Below, piece by piece: positions 8,770 to 18,057 of a stretch of DNA of 64,000 nucleotides (its first letter is position 1; each line of letters starts with the position of its first letter). Position numbers and translations under genes: made by a program. The stretch comes from Mesorhizobium sp. LNHC252B00 (GTDB lineage: Bacteria; Pseudomonadota; Alphaproteobacteria; Rhizobiales; Rhizobiaceae). The DNA lies in the NCBI RefSeq assembly GCF_000502955.1, contig NZ_AYWO01000003.1, positions 152,958 through 216,957 on the forward strand, read 5' to 3'. The notes below the pieces were generated by a model that saw only the letters and a program-made list of their open reading frames with translations, was not told the origin of the DNA and made no database searches.

Positions 8770-9645
8770 ATGACCGACAGCAGCATTGAAGCCCTGAACC
8801 AGAAACTCGACAGGCTGATCGAGGCGGTGAGCCGCCTCGCCCCGCCGCCAGTGCCCCAAACCGACCTCGGCGAGGCCGATTGCTTCGTCTGGCAGGCCGA
8901 TCCGGGCTATCTGGAGCCGGTGCGCAACGTCAACCGCGTCGACATAGGCCTGATCCGTGGCGTCGATCGCGTCCGCGACATCCTGGTCGACAACACCGAA
9001 CGCTTCGCCGCCGGCTATCCGGCCAACAATGTGTTGTTATGGGGTGCGCGCGGCATGGGCAAATCGTCGCTGGTCAAAGCCGTCCATGCGCGGATCAACG
9101 GCGAGGCCAAGTCCGAGCTGCCGTTGAAGCTGATCGAAATCCACCGCGAGGACATCGACACGCTGCCGAAGCTGATGGGATTGCTGAAGGCAGCCCCCTT
9201 CCGCTTCATCCTGTTTTGCGACGACCTCTCCTTCGACCACGACGACACCTCCTACAAGTCGCTGAAGGCGGCACTCGAAGGCGGCGTCGAGGGACGCCCA
9301 GCCAATGTCATCTTCTACGCTACCTCGAACCGTCGCCATCTCCTGCCGCGCGACATGATCGACAATGAGCGCTCGACCGCCATCAACCCGTCCGAAGCGG
9401 TTGAAGAAAAGGTCTCCCTCTCCGATCGTTTCGGCCTGTGGCTCGGCTTCCACAAATGCTCCCAGGACGAATATCTCGACATGATCGACGGTTATGTCCG
9501 CCATCACGACCTCGCCATTGATCCAGAGCAACTGCGCGCCGAAGCATTGGAATGGGCGACGACCCGCGGCAGCCGCTCGGGCCGCGTCGCCTGGCAGTTC
9601 ACCCAGGACCTGGCCGGCCGGCTCGGCAAACCGCTGAAGGACTAA
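8770..9645 (+). CDS. DUF815 family AAA-type ATPase
   Basis: A 291-residue P-loop ATPase of the DUF815 family. The Walker A motif is GARGMGKSS (residues about 92-100) and the Walker B motif FILFCDDLSF (about 139-148). A sensor-like YATSNRRHLLPRD follows at about 180, then a C-terminal helical lid (SRSGRVAWQFTQDLAG). The short N-terminal part (LNQKLDRLIEAVSRLAPP) may be a coiled coil. The start is the ATG at 8770 (MTDSSIEALN); the longer open frame extending left is antisense to yajC/secDF. It is the only plus-strand gene inside a minus-strand block and is convergent with the LysM/M23 gene. DUF815 proteins have no established cellular role that I know of. Confidence 0.9.
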   Translation: MTDSSIEALNQKLDRLIEAVSRLAPPPVPQTDLGEADCFVWQADPGYLEPVRNVNRVDIGLIRGVDRVRDILVDNTERFAAGYPANNVLLWGARGMGKSSLVKAVHARINGEAKSELPLKLIEIHREDIDTLPKLMGLLKAAPFRFILFCDDLSFDHDDTSYKSLKAALEGGVEGRPANVIFYATSNRRHLLPRDMIDNERSTAINPSEAVEEKVSLSDRFGLWLGFHKCSQDEYLDMIDGYVRHHDLAIDPEQLRAEALEWATTRGSRSGRVAWQFTQDLAGRLGKPLKD

Positions 9646-9663
9646 GGCGGAGAAGGCAAACTG

Positions 9664-9691
9664 AAAAAGCCCGCTCCTGGCGGAGCGGGCT
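9664..9691 (-). terminator. Rho-independent terminator for the LysM/M23 gene
   Basis: Ten-base perfect stem AGCCCGCTCC/GGAGCGGGCT with a four-base loop. Read on the minus strand it is followed by TTTTT (9668-9664). It lies 51 bases past the stop of the NlpD-like gene and 19 bases past the convergent DUF815 stop; the U-tract serves the minus strand. Confidence 0.85.
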
Positions 9692-9741
9692 GAGCCGGCG
9701 GGCCGGACTGGAGGTCAGACGGCCTGCAAATTGCTTTTTTT

Positions 9742-11253
9742 CTATTCGAGGTAGCCCGACGGATCGACCGGGGCAGAGTTCTTGCGCACTTCGAAATGCA
9801 GCTTCGGCGAGTCCGTCGTGCCGCTCATGCCCGACAGTGCGATTTCTTGGCCGCGCTTGACCTTTTGGCCGCGCTGCACCTCGATAGAGCTGGCGTGACC
9901 ATAGACGGTGACCAGGCCATTCTCGTGGCGCACCAGAACCGTGTTGCCGAATTCCTTGAGCCCGTCGCCGGCATAGATGACGACGCCGTTCTCGGCCGCC
10001 TTGACCGGCGTTCCCGTCGGCACGGCGATGTCGACGCCGTCCTTGCCGGACCCGAAACCGGAGATCACGCGGCCGCGCACCGGCCAGCGCATCTTGCCGA
10101 TGCCGGTGGCGTCAGGCGCAACGGCATCGTCGTCCTCGGCCTGCTGGATGACTTTCGAATCTTTCTTCGGCGGCGTGTAGGACGCCAGCGTTTCCGACGG
10201 CGTGGTCTTTGCCGCTGGCTGCGTGGTGGCCGTGGTCACCGGATCGATCTTGGCAGGCTTGGCGCTGGCGACCGTCGCGGCCCCACCAGTCGGCACCTTC
10301 AGGGTCTGGCCGATCTTAAGCAGTCCATCCTTCATCCCGTTGGCCTGCTTCAGAGCAACGACGCCAACGCCGGTCTTCCTGGCAATCGAAGACATCGTAT
10401 CGCCCGACTGGACCGTGTAGGTCCCAGCGGCCTTGGCCGCGGCCATCTGCGGCTTGGGCTGCTTGGGCTGGTTTGCGGCGGCCGCCGTGTCGACCTGAGC
10501 GGCGGACTTGCCCTCCTTCAGCTTCGGCTGCTGGGGCAGGACCGCGACCTTTTCGGGTGCCGTGGCCGGCTGGTCGTGCTTGCCGTCTTTCGCCGGCTTG
10601 ACCTCGGCGACTTTCGGCTCGCCTTTGTTCGAGTAGGCATAGGCCGGGATAACCAGCTTCTGGCCGGTCTTCAGACCCTTGGTCGCGCTCAGCCCATTGA
10701 CCTTCATGATCGCGTCGGCCGGCACCTTGTAGTGCTGCGCTATGCCTGAAATCGTTTCACCGTCCCTGACGACGATCTCGGTCGCATGCGGCGTACCAGC
10801 AGCTGCCACGCGCGGTGCATCGGGCTGCGCAACCTTGAACGGCGATGCGGCCGGAGCGACGGTACCGGTCGTGGTCCTGTCGACATGCGGCGCCGCAGCC
10901 AATGCGGTGCGCATCGGCTTTGCGGCAGGCGCCAGTGCGGGAGCCGGCTGCGCCTGGGCAACGGGCGGCGGCAATGGCCGCGTCGAAACCGGCTCGAGGC
11001 TGGAGCGGCTGACCGACTGTGTGTGGCTGCCATCGATGGGGGCGGCCGCGACATCACCCGGATAGGGCTGCTGTACGGCATCCTGCTTGTTGATGATCGC
11101 GCGCTGATTGTTCGTCGAGGATGTAAAGACGTCGTCGACGCCATTGAACCGCGAAACCTGGGAACTGCATCCCGCAGCAGCACCCGCGACCACCAGTATG
11201 GCGCAGCCTCGCGCCAGATTGCGACCGTTTGTCTTCAAAACTCTGAGTTGCAT
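9742..11253 (-). CDS. NlpD-like lipoprotein with two LysM domains and degenerate M23 domain
   Basis: A 503-residue exported lipoprotein. The signal sequence ends in the lipobox AAGC, with the lipidated cysteine at about residue 29. Two LysM peptidoglycan-binding domains follow (about 160-204, DGETISGIAQHYKV; about 278-321, SGDTMSSIARKTGV). A C-terminal LytM/M23 domain (about 395-490) has GVDIAVPTGTPVKAAENG, YGHAS and LHFEVR. The first zinc ligand of active enzymes (His of HxGxD) is Lys here (GKDGVD), and the first His of HxH is Lys (KLHFEV). It is therefore probably catalytically dead, like NlpD/EnvC amidase activators. The ATG at 11253 is preferred over a GTG five codons upstream. It lies in the serS-surE-pcm block, where nlpD occurs in many proteobacteria. 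Confidence 0.88.
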   Translation of the reverse strand: MQLRVLKTNGRNLARGCAILVVAGAAAGCSSQVSRFNGVDDVFTSSTNNQRAIINKQDAVQQPYPGDVAAAPIDGSHTQSVSRSSLEPVSTRPLPPPVAQAQPAPALAPAAKPMRTALAAAPHVDRTTTGTVAPAASPFKVAQPDAPRVAAAGTPHATEIVVRDGETISGIAQHYKVPADAIMKVNGLSATKGLKTGQKLVIPAYAYSNKGEPKVAEVKPAKDGKHDQPATAPEKVAVLPQQPKLKEGKSAAQVDTAAAANQPKQPKPQMAAAKAAGTYTVQSGDTMSSIARKTGVGVVALKQANGMKDGLLKIGQTLKVPTGGAATVASAKPAKIDPVTTATTQPAAKTTPSETLASYTPPKKDSKVIQQAEDDDAVAPDATGIGKMRWPVRGRVISGFGSGKDGVDIAVPTGTPVKAAENGVVIYAGDGLKEFGNTVLVRHENGLVTVYGHASSIEVQRGQKVKRGQEIALSGMSGTTDSPKLHFEVRKNSAPVDPSGYLE

Positions 11254-11439
11254 CGCACTAACCCGCACATACCCGGTACAAACTAGGCATGATTAAAGCG
11301 CGTTAATGTTACTCGACGGTTAACCCCATGGAATCCGGCGAAATTTTTCTTAAAATATTAGAGGGTGAGCTGAGGGGAGATTTTACGTCAGCCGAGCCGG
11401 TGTCGAGGACGGGCGCGAAGCTGGCGTTTGCAACATCGC

Positions 11440-12093
11440 CTATATGACGGCGGCCACGCTGCGCAGGATAGGCTGCAAGCGGACAAGGCCGATATCCTCA
11501 CGCTCGAACCGGCTGCCGACCTTGGTCAGCTTGGCCAGCACCTGCTCGCCCTCCTCGGGCCCGATCGGGGCGATGACGATGCCGCCGCTCGACAATTGAT
11601 CGAGCAGGAAGCGCGGAAGGCTGTCGAAGGCTGCCCATGCGACGATGCGATCGAACGGCCCTTCGTTCGGCAGCCCGCCGGAACCATCGGCCTGGCGCAC
11701 GATGACATTGCCGATACCGAGCGCCTCGAAACGCTGCCTGGCCTGCTCGACGAGCGTCCTGTAGCGATCGGTGGTGACGACCCGCGCCGCCAGCCGCGAC
11801 ATCACGGCCGAGGTATAACCGGAGCCGGTGCCGATCTCGAGCACGCGATTGCCCTGCTCGATGGCGAGTGCGGCGATCACCGCCGCCTGCATGTCCGCGC
11901 CTTCGATCGCCTCGCCGCATTCGATCGGCAGCATGCGGTCCGACCAGGCGATCTGATGGAACTGGGCCGCCAGGAAGCCGCGCCGCGGCGTCGCCTCGAA
12001 GGCTGCGATCAACGCCTTCGGCACCGTCCCCCTGCCGCGCAGGCGCAACAGAAAGGCGGCAAAGCCTTCACGGTCATCGAGGCCCTGGTTCAT
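11440..12093 (-). CDS. pcm: Protein-L-isoaspartate O-methyltransferase
   Basis: Uses S-adenosylmethionine to methylate damaged isoaspartyl residues in the cytoplasm and so start their repair. The 217-residue chain has the SAM-binding motif [19 protein letters not shown] (residues about 84-102), preceded by the family's [11 protein letters not shown] (substituting for the usual TISxPxMxA), and later [19 protein letters not shown]. Its ATG overlaps the surE stop by four bases (ATGA), the classic surE-pcm coupling. A second, more divergent homologue lies at 38.0 kb. Confidence 0.93.
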   Translation of the reverse strand: MNQGLDDREGFAAFLLRLRGRGTVPKALIAAFEATPRRGFLAAQFHQIAWSDRMLPIECGEAIEGADMQAAVIAALAIEQGNRVLEIGTGSGYTSAVMSRLAARVVTTDRYRTLVEQARQRFEALGIGNVIVRQADGSGGLPNEGPFDRIVAWAAFDSLPRFLLDQLSSGGIVIAPIGPEEGEQVLAKLTKVGSRFEREDIGLVRLQPILRSVAAVI

Positions 12094-12848
12094 GCAAGCG
12101 CCTTGCTCAGTTGATCACGGATTTCATGCGCGGTGAGGTCTAGCTGCAGTGGTGTCACCGACACCAGCCTGTTGCGCAGAGCATAGAGGTCTGTGCCTTG
12201 CTTGCCTTCGACCGGCTCGCGGCCGAAACGCAGCCAGTAATAAGGCAGGCCGCGCCCGTCACGGCGCTCATCGACCCACAAGCTGTGCACCAGTTTGCCT
12301 TGCGAGGTGACGACCGTTCCGGCGACCTCTTCTGGAAGGCAGTTCGGAAAATTGACGTTCAGCAAAACACCGTCCGGCAACGGCGTCGCGACCAGTTTCT
12401 CCAGCAGCGCCGGCGCCAGCGCCTCGGTCGTCTCGTATGGGACGACGCGGTCCTCGCCGACATAGCTGTAGCCCTGGCTGAGCGCGATCGAGCGGATGCC
12501 GAGCAGCGCGCCTTCCATGGCACCGGCGACGGTGCCGGAATAGGTGACATCGTCGGCGATGTTGGCGCCGGAATTGATGCCGGACAGGATCAGGTCGGGT
12601 GCGCCGGGAAGGATCTTCTTGACTCCCATGATGACACAATCGGTCGGCGTGCCGCGCACGGCAAAATGCTTCTCGCCGATCTTGCGCAGCCGCAGCGGCT
12701 CCGAGATCGACAGCGAATGGGCGTAGCCTGACTGATCCTGCTCCGGAGCCACCACCCAGACGTCGTCGGACAGGGTGCGAGCGACGCGTTCGAGCGACGC
12801 CAGGCCCTCGGCATGAATGCCGTCGTCATTGGTCAGGAGGATGCGCAT
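12090..12848 (-). CDS. surE: 5'-nucleotidase SurE
   Basis: Metal-dependent nucleoside monophosphate phosphatase associated with stationary-phase survival. The 252-residue chain opens with [16 protein letters not shown], where the paired Asp residues bind metal. It continues with the SGYAHS-type block and with [20 protein letters not shown], the signature of the family (Asn and Ser contribute to the active site). The start codon overlaps the serS stop by one base (TAATG) and its stop overlaps the pcm start, so serS-surE-pcm is one translationally coupled unit. Confidence 0.96.
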   Translation of the reverse strand: MRILLTNDDGIHAEGLASLERVARTLSDDVWVVAPEQDQSGYAHSLSISEPLRLRKIGEKHFAVRGTPTDCVIMGVKKILPGAPDLILSGINSGANIADDVTYSGTVAGAMEGALLGIRSIALSQGYSYVGEDRVVPYETTEALAPALLEKLVATPLPDGVLLNVNFPNCLPEEVAGTVVTSQGKLVHSLWVDERRDGRGLPYYWLRFGREPVEGKQGTDLYALRNRLVSVTPLQLDLTAHEIRDQLSKALA

Positions 12849-14152
12849 TATTTCGCTTCGATCTTTTCCAGACCGCCCATGTAAGGCCGCAGCACTTCAG
12901 GAATGGTTATGCTGCCATCCTCATTCTGATAGTTTTCGATGACAGCTATGAGCGCGCGACCAACCGCGGTGCCCGAACCGTTGAGCGTATGGACGAAGCG
13001 GTTGCCCTTGCCGTCTTTGTCCTTGTAGCGGGCGTCCATGCGGCGCGCCTGGAAATCCCCGCACACCGAGCAGGACGAAATCTCGCGATAAGCGTTCTGG
13101 CCGGGCAGCCAGACTTCGATGTCGTAGGTCTTGCGCGCGCCAAAGCCCATGTCGCCGGTGCACAGCGTCACGGTGCGGAACGGCAGGCCGAGCCGCTTCA
13201 GCACTTCCTCGGCGCATTGCGTCATCCGTTCGTGTTCGGCGAGCGAGGACTCCTGGTCGGTGATCGACACCAGCTCGACCTTGTAGAATTGGTGCTGACG
13301 CAGCATGCCGCGCGTGTCGCGCCCGGCCGAACCCGCTTCCGAACGGAAGCACGGCGTCAGCGCCGTATAGCGCAGCGGCAGTTTTTCATGCGAGGTGATT
13401 TCTTCGCGCACCAGATTGGTGAGCGGCACTTCGGCTGTTGGGATCAGGCCAAGCCTGCCCTCCCCGTGCGGCGTGAAGAACAGATCTTCCTCGAACTTCG
13501 GCAACTGGTTGGTGCCGAACAGAACGTCGTCCTTGACCATCAGTGGCGGGATGACTTCTTGGTAGCCATGCTCGGTCGTGTGCAGGTCGAGCATGAATTG
13601 TCCGAGCGCGCGTTCCATCCGCGCCAGGCCGCTTTTCAGCACGGTGAACCGCGAGCCCGACAGTTTTGCCGCCCGCTCGAAATCCATCATGCCGAGCGCT
13701 TCGCCGATCTCGAAATGCTCCTTCACCCAGTTCGGCGGTGTCGGCGCCTTGCCGACGACGCGCTTGACGACATTGTCGTGCTCGTCCTTGCCGACAGGTA
13801 CGTCGTCGAGCGGCACGTTGGGCAGCACCGCAAGCGCATCGTTCAGCGCCTTGTCGAGTTCGCGTTCGCGCGCCTCGCCATTCTGGATGAAGGTCTTGAT
13901 CTCGCCGACTTCGGCTTTCAGTCTTTCGGCAAGTGCCGCATCGCCTGAACGCATGGCGTTGCCGATCTCTTTCGAGGCGGCATTGCGGCGCTCCTGCTTG
14001 GTCTGCAATTCGGTGACGTGTTCGCGCCGCGCCTCGTCCGAGGCGATCAGCCCGTCGACCGTGGACTGCGCCTCACCGGCCGACCACGAGCGCTTGACTA
14101 GCGCCTCGACAAGGGCCTTCGGGTTGTCGCGAATCCATTTGATGTCAAGCAT
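12848..14152 (-). CDS. serS: Seryl-tRNA synthetase
   Basis: Class II aminoacyl-tRNA synthetase that charges tRNA-Ser. The 434 residues are a full-length chain: an N-terminal coiled-coil arm (about 1-110, rich in Glu/Lys/Arg), motif 2 around [20 protein letters not shown] (about 259-278), and motif 3 [18 protein letters not shown] near the end. It starts with [11 protein letters not shown], typical of SerRS. A palindromic element lies just upstream between tatC and serS. Confidence 0.98.
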   Translation of the reverse strand: MLDIKWIRDNPKALVEALVKRSWSAGEAQSTVDGLIASDEARREHVTELQTKQERRNAASKEIGNAMRSGDAALAERLKAEVGEIKTFIQNGEARERELDKALNDALAVLPNVPLDDVPVGKDEHDNVVKRVVGKAPTPPNWVKEHFEIGEALGMMDFERAAKLSGSRFTVLKSGLARMERALGQFMLDLHTTEHGYQEVIPPLMVKDDVLFGTNQLPKFEEDLFFTPHGEGRLGLIPTAEVPLTNLVREEITSHEKLPLRYTALTPCFRSEAGSAGRDTRGMLRQHQFYKVELVSITDQESSLAEHERMTQCAEEVLKRLGLPFRTVTLCTGDMGFGARKTYDIEVWLPGQNAYREISSCSVCGDFQARRMDARYKDKDGKGNRFVHTLNGSGTAVGRALIAVIENYQNEDGSITIPEVLRPYMGGLEKIEAK

Positions 14153-14169
14153 GGTTCATCCGTCCTCAG

Positions 14170-14262
14170 GAAGCATGTCGCCCAAAAGTGCGCAGCGGTT
14201 TTGGACAACGACATGCTCAAAACAAAACTGAAACGCAGCGCTTGATAGCGATGCGTTTCAGC
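14170..14262. repeat. Rhizobial palindromic element, copy 2, plus second palindrome
   Basis: GCATGTCG (14173-14180) pairs with CGACATGC (14209-14216) around a core with CCCAAAAGTGCGCAGCGG, a diverged member of the GCATGATC family. It is followed at once by CTGAAACGCA (14229-14238) and TGCGTTTCAG (14252-14261), a second perfect 10-base inverted repeat. The pair lies in the 187-base gap between tatC and serS. Confidence 0.75.
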
Positions 14263-14339
14263 AAGAGGGGGTAAACCGCATCCTTGATCGATGCAAGATG
14301 AGGCGAGGCAGCGGCAGCCGTTTTCCACGCAGCCCGGTA

Positions 14340-15215
14340 TTAGGAGGCAGCAGGCGCCGGAGGCTCGTCTGGGGCTTTGTCCGCCACGGTTTCCGCTGTG
14401 TCCTGTCTCTCGCGCGCCACACGCTGCTTTTCCTGATCGCGCTCGATCAGACGGGCAGCCCAGATGGAGACCTCGTAGAGAAGGATCGTCGGGAGGGCCA
14501 GGCCGATCTGGCTCATCGGATCGGGTGGTGTCAGCACCGCGGCGACGACGAAGGCAATCACGATTGCCCATTTGCGCTTCTCGGCCAGCGCCTTGGACGA
14601 CAGCATGCCGACCCGCGTCATCAGGCTGGTCACCACCGGTAGCTGGAATACCAGGCCGAAGGAAAAGATCAGCGTCATGATCAGGCTGAGATATTCCGAC
14701 ACTTTCGGCAGCAGCGAAATCTGCACCTGTTCGTCGGTGCCGGTCTGCTGCATGGCGAGGAAGAACCACATCACCATCGGCGTGAAGAAGAAATAGACCA
14801 GAGACGCGCCCATCAGGAACAGGATCGGCGAAGCGATCAGGAACGGCAGGAAGGCGTTGCGCTCGTTCTTATAGAGGCCTGGAGCGATGAACTTGTAGAT
14901 CTGCGTGGCGATCAGCGGAAAGGCGATCACCATGCCACCGAACATTGCGAGCTTGACCTGGGTGAAGAAGAATTCCTGCGGCGCGGTGTAGATCAGCTCG
15001 ACCTTGTGCGGATCGAGCCCTGCCCACTGCGTTGCCCATCTGAACGGGACGACCAGAAGGTTGAACAGCTTCTTGGCGAAGAAGAAGCAGACGAGAAACG
15101 CGACGAAGAAGCCGCCCAGCGACCAGATCAACCGCCGGCGCAACTCGATCAGATGCTCCATCAGCGGTGCCGACGATTTCTCGATCTCGTCCTTTTCCTT
15201 GTCCGAAACGCTCAC
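14340..15215 (-). CDS. tatC: Twin-arginine translocase subunit TatC
   Basis: Multispanning membrane receptor for twin-arginine signal peptides. The 291-residue chain has the N-terminal signature MEHLIELRRRLIWSL (about residue 18) and six hydrophobic segments, with LPKVSEYLSLIMTLIFSFGL and VAAVLTPPDPMSQIGLALP in the second half. The C-terminal 40 residues are charged and Pro/Ala-rich. The start is a GTG at 15215 that overlaps the tatB stop (GTGA), so it is translationally coupled to tatB. Confidence 0.97.
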   Translation of the reverse strand: MSVSDKEKDEIEKSSAPLMEHLIELRRRLIWSLGGFFVAFLVCFFFAKKLFNLLVVPFRWATQWAGLDPHKVELIYTAPQEFFFTQVKLAMFGGMVIAFPLIATQIYKFIAPGLYKNERNAFLPFLIASPILFLMGASLVYFFFTPMVMWFFLAMQQTGTDEQVQISLLPKVSEYLSLIMTLIFSFGLVFQLPVVTSLMTRVGMLSSKALAEKRKWAIVIAFVVAAVLTPPDPMSQIGLALPTILLYEVSIWAARLIERDQEKQRVARERQDTAETVADKAPDEPPAPAAS

Positions 15216-16012
15216 TTGGCGGCTCCCGCCGTCTTCTTGGCCGCCGGTGTCTTGGCCGGCGTAGGCTTCGGATCGGCTTTCGCCACGGTCTTGATCGCGA
15301 TCGCCTTGGCCGCAGCAGGCTTCGCGGTTTTGCGCGTTTCAGCCTTTGCCGCCGCCACGGTCTTCGCTGGCGCTTTGGGCGTAGGCGGGGCCTTGGTGGC
15401 GATCGTTTTCGCCGGCGCAGGAGCCTTTGCGACATTCGTCGAAGCCGTGGCCGGTACTTTTGCAACCGGCATTGCCTTTGCCGGCGCAGCCTTGGCCACC
15501 TTCGCCGCGGACGCCTTTGGCGCCACGACCGGTTCTGTCGGCAATGACGACGTCACCACCGAGTCATCGGCCATTGCCGGGAAAATTGGCGCTGCCGGCG
15601 TGGCTTCCGGCCCGTTGACGCCAGGCATGGTCGTTGCGCCATTCTTCAAAGGCTCGGCCGCCAGCGGCGTCGAAGCGGCAGGCATTGCCGGATCGGCCGC
15701 CGGCTTGGGCTTCATCGCCGCATCGACGCCGGAGCGAACGTCGGCCGCGGCCTGCTCGAACGGATTGAGCTGCTTCTTGATCTCGGCCATCGGGCTGAGG
15801 CCTCTGAGCTCGTCGACCGACTTCTTGACGTCGTCAAGCTCGGCTTCCTTCAGCGCTTCGTTGAACTGCTTCTGGAAATCGGACGCCATCGCGCGCAGCT
15901 TCGCCGTCGTGCGCCCGAAAGTGCGCAGCATATTGGGCAAATCCTTGGGTCCGACGACCACGATCATGACGATCGCGATGACCAGCATTTCGGTCCAGCC
16001 GACTTCAAACAT
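15212..16012 (-). CDS. tatB: Sec-independent translocase subunit TatB
   Basis: Forms the Tat receptor complex with TatC. An N-terminal transmembrane helix (MFEVGWTEMLVIAIVMIVVV) is followed by the hinge and amphipathic helix GPKDLPNMLRTFGR. At 266 residues it is long for the family (often 130-200). The excess is a tail from about residue 100 that is almost entirely Ala, Pro, Lys, Val and Thr, clearly low-complexity. It lies between tatA (29 bases upstream) and tatC (overlapping). Confidence 0.95.
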   Translation of the reverse strand: MFEVGWTEMLVIAIVMIVVVGPKDLPNMLRTFGRTTAKLRAMASDFQKQFNEALKEAELDDVKKSVDELRGLSPMAEIKKQLNPFEQAAADVRSGVDAAMKPKPAADPAMPAASTPLAAEPLKNGATTMPGVNGPEATPAAPIFPAMADDSVVTSSLPTEPVVAPKASAAKVAKAAPAKAMPVAKVPATASTNVAKAPAPAKTIATKAPPTPKAPAKTVAAAKAETRKTAKPAAAKAIAIKTVAKADPKPTPAKTPAAKKTAGAAK

Positions 16013-16041
16013 GGCACTCTGTTCCGACTAGAACCTGTGGC

Positions 16042-16263
16042 TCAGCTCTTGCTGGCTTTTTCCTTCGCGGCCGCAACGGTCTCATCCGCACGGTGTTCGA
16101 CGGTGCGCTTGTCTTCGGCAACGTCATCGTCGGCCATGCCCTTCTTGAAGCTCTTGATGCCCTTGGCCATGTCGCCCATCAGCTCGGGAATCTTGCCGCG
16201 GCCGAACACCAGCAGCACGATCACCAGCACGATCATCCAATGCCAAATCGAAAATGAACCCAT
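16042..16263 (-). CDS. tatA: Sec-independent translocase subunit TatA
   Basis: Pore-forming subunit of the Tat exporter. The 73 residues contain a single helix ([14 protein letters not shown]), the FGRGKIPEL hinge motif, an amphipathic helix ([14 protein letters not shown]) and a short acidic/charged tail. First gene of tatABC, with 168 bases to scpB upstream. Confidence 0.97.
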   Translation of the reverse strand: MGSFSIWHWMIVLVIVLLVFGRGKIPELMGDMAKGIKSFKKGMADDDVAEDKRTVEHRADETVAAAKEKASKS

Positions 16264-16431
16264 AGCAAATCTCTCTCGAACGTTTTCCCTGGCGATGATC
16301 TATGCGCTTTCGCGTAGGGATTCAAACACAACTGCGACAGAGTTTATGAAAGGGTGGCGGATGTCACGCATTTTCAACGCGATGGCCCGCTACGAATCCG
16401 CGCATCCTCGACAGATTGGCAGCTACGCCAG

Positions 16432-17199
16432 TCAATCCTCCGTGACGCGCGGCGTCAGCAGGCCGAGTTCCTCGAGGTCGATGTCGGTCAGAGCGTCCTC
16501 GTCGTCGGTCAACGCGTCGGGATCGGCCGGCGGCTGCGGAATGGAGAAATTCGACGGCATGCGGCCCGAAAGCAGCCCGGCCCCTTTCAGTTCCTCCATG
16601 CCCGGAAGATCGCGGATCTCCTCCAGCGCGAAATGATCAAGGAAAGTGTCGGTGGTGCCGTAGGTGACAGGGCGTCCCGGCGTTTTGCGCCGGCCACGCA
16701 TGCGCACCCATTCCGTTTCCAGCAGCGTGTCGAGCGTCCCTTTCGAGGTTTCAACGCCGCGGATGTCCTCTATTTCGGCGCGCGTCACTGGCTGGTGATA
16801 GGCAATGATCGCCAACACCTCGAGCGCCGCGCGCGACAGCCTCCTTTGTTGGACAGTATCGCGGCTCATCAGGAAAGCCAGATCGCCGGCGGTGCGGAAT
16901 GCCCAGGCATCGCCGACGCGCACCAGATTGACGCCGCGCCGGGCATAGATCTGGCGCAGTTCGGCCATGGCCAGGGCGACGTTGATGCCATCTGGCAGAC
17001 GCGCCGCAAGCTGCTTTTCGCTGACAGGTTCAGCGCTGGCGAACACGATTGCCTCCGCCATGCGTACGGCTTCCGCCAGATGCAGCCGCTCGGCCGGATT
17101 CTGCACCTGCTGCTCTGAAGGATACTGGGAGAGCGACTCCTCTTCGGGTTCATCGCCGACCTTGAACGGGATAACCGAAGCGTTGGCGCGTTCGCTCAT
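16432..17199 (-). CDS. scpB: Segregation and condensation protein ScpB
   Basis: Winged-helix accessory subunit of the SMC-ScpA-ScpB condensin that compacts and segregates chromosomes. The 255-residue chain carries LHLAEAVRMAEAIVFASAEP (first winged helix, from about 38) and the highly conserved RAALEVLAIIAYHQPVTRAE and IEDIRGVETSKGTLDTLLE (second winged helix, about 121-160). It extends into an acidic C-terminal tail. The ATG overlaps the scpA stop by four bases. Confidence 0.95.
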   Translation of the reverse strand: MSERANASVIPFKVGDEPEEESLSQYPSEQQVQNPAERLHLAEAVRMAEAIVFASAEPVSEKQLAARLPDGINVALAMAELRQIYARRGVNLVRVGDAWAFRTAGDLAFLMSRDTVQQRRLSRAALEVLAIIAYHQPVTRAEIEDIRGVETSKGTLDTLLETEWVRMRGRRKTPGRPVTYGTTDTFLDHFALEEIRDLPGMEELKGAGLLSGRMPSNFSIPQPPADPDALTDDEDALTDIDLEELGLLTPRVTED

Positions 17200-18038
17200 G
17201 ATGCCACCTCGACTGCCTTGATTGCCTGCGCGCGGCCGCGCAGATAGATCGGAGCGAACACTTCGTCCTGCCGCATGTCCATCGTGCCTTCGCGCACCAG
17301 TTCCAGCGTGGCCGCGAAAGAGCTGGCGATCGCCGTGCGCCGCTCCTCGGGGCTGGTCATGTACACGATCAGGAAACTTTCCAGCGTCGCCCAGTCGTGC
17401 AGGGCTCCGACCAGGCGGGTCAGGATATCGCGCGCGTCCTTGAGCGACCAGACACCACGCCTGGCGATCGTCACATTGTTGATCGCCTGCTTCTGCCGCT
17501 GCTGGGCATAGGCGGTCAGGAGATCGTAGAGCGAGGCCGAATAGGCGTTACGCTTTTCGACGATGACCATTTCCGGCATGCCGCGCGCGAACACATCACG
17601 GCCAAGCCGGTTGCGGTTGACAAGGCGAGCCGAGGCGTCGCGCATGGCTTCCAGCCGCTTCAGCCGGAACTGCAGCACCGCCGCCAGTTCCTCGCCGCTT
17701 TCGCCCTCATCGCCCGGCTGTTTGGGGATCAGAAGCTTCGACTTGAGGAAAGCCAGCCACGCCGCCATCACCAGATAGTCGGCGGCAAGCTCGAGCCTGA
17801 GTGCCCTCGCCGTCTCGACAAAGGTCAGATATTGCTCGACCAGTGCCAGGATGGAAATGCGCGCCAGATCGACTTTCTGGGTGCGGGCGAGATGCAACAG
17901 AAGATCGAGCGGACCTTCGAAGCCGGCCACGTCGACGACCAGCGATGGGTCGCCGGTGACGCGTGAATCGTCATTCTCAGCCCACAGACGGTCCATCGGT
18001 GCGGCCTTCGCGGCCTTGCTTTCCAATGTTTCCGCCAC
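17196..18038 (-). CDS. scpA: Segregation and condensation protein ScpA
   Basis: Kleisin subunit of the SMC condensin. The 280-residue chain contains the N-terminal signature VDVAGFEGPLDLLLHLARTQ KVDLARI (written with a break; about residues 34-60), the middle stretch YLVMAAWLAFLKSKLLIP, and a C-terminal winged-helix region. The start is a GTG at 18038 about 20 bases from the nagZ stop. Gene order nagZ-scpA-scpB-tat is usual in this order of bacteria. Confidence 0.95.
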   Translation of the reverse strand: MAETLESKAAKAAPMDRLWAENDDSRVTGDPSLVVDVAGFEGPLDLLLHLARTQKVDLARISILALVEQYLTFVETARALRLELAADYLVMAAWLAFLKSKLLIPKQPGDEGESGEELAAVLQFRLKRLEAMRDASARLVNRNRLGRDVFARGMPEMVIVEKRNAYSASLYDLLTAYAQQRQKQAINNVTIARRGVWSLKDARDILTRLVGALHDWATLESFLIVYMTSPEERRTAIASSFAATLELVREGTMDMRQDEVFAPIYLRGRAQAIKAVEVAS

Positions 18039-18057
18039 TGCTTTTCACTTTCCCTTG

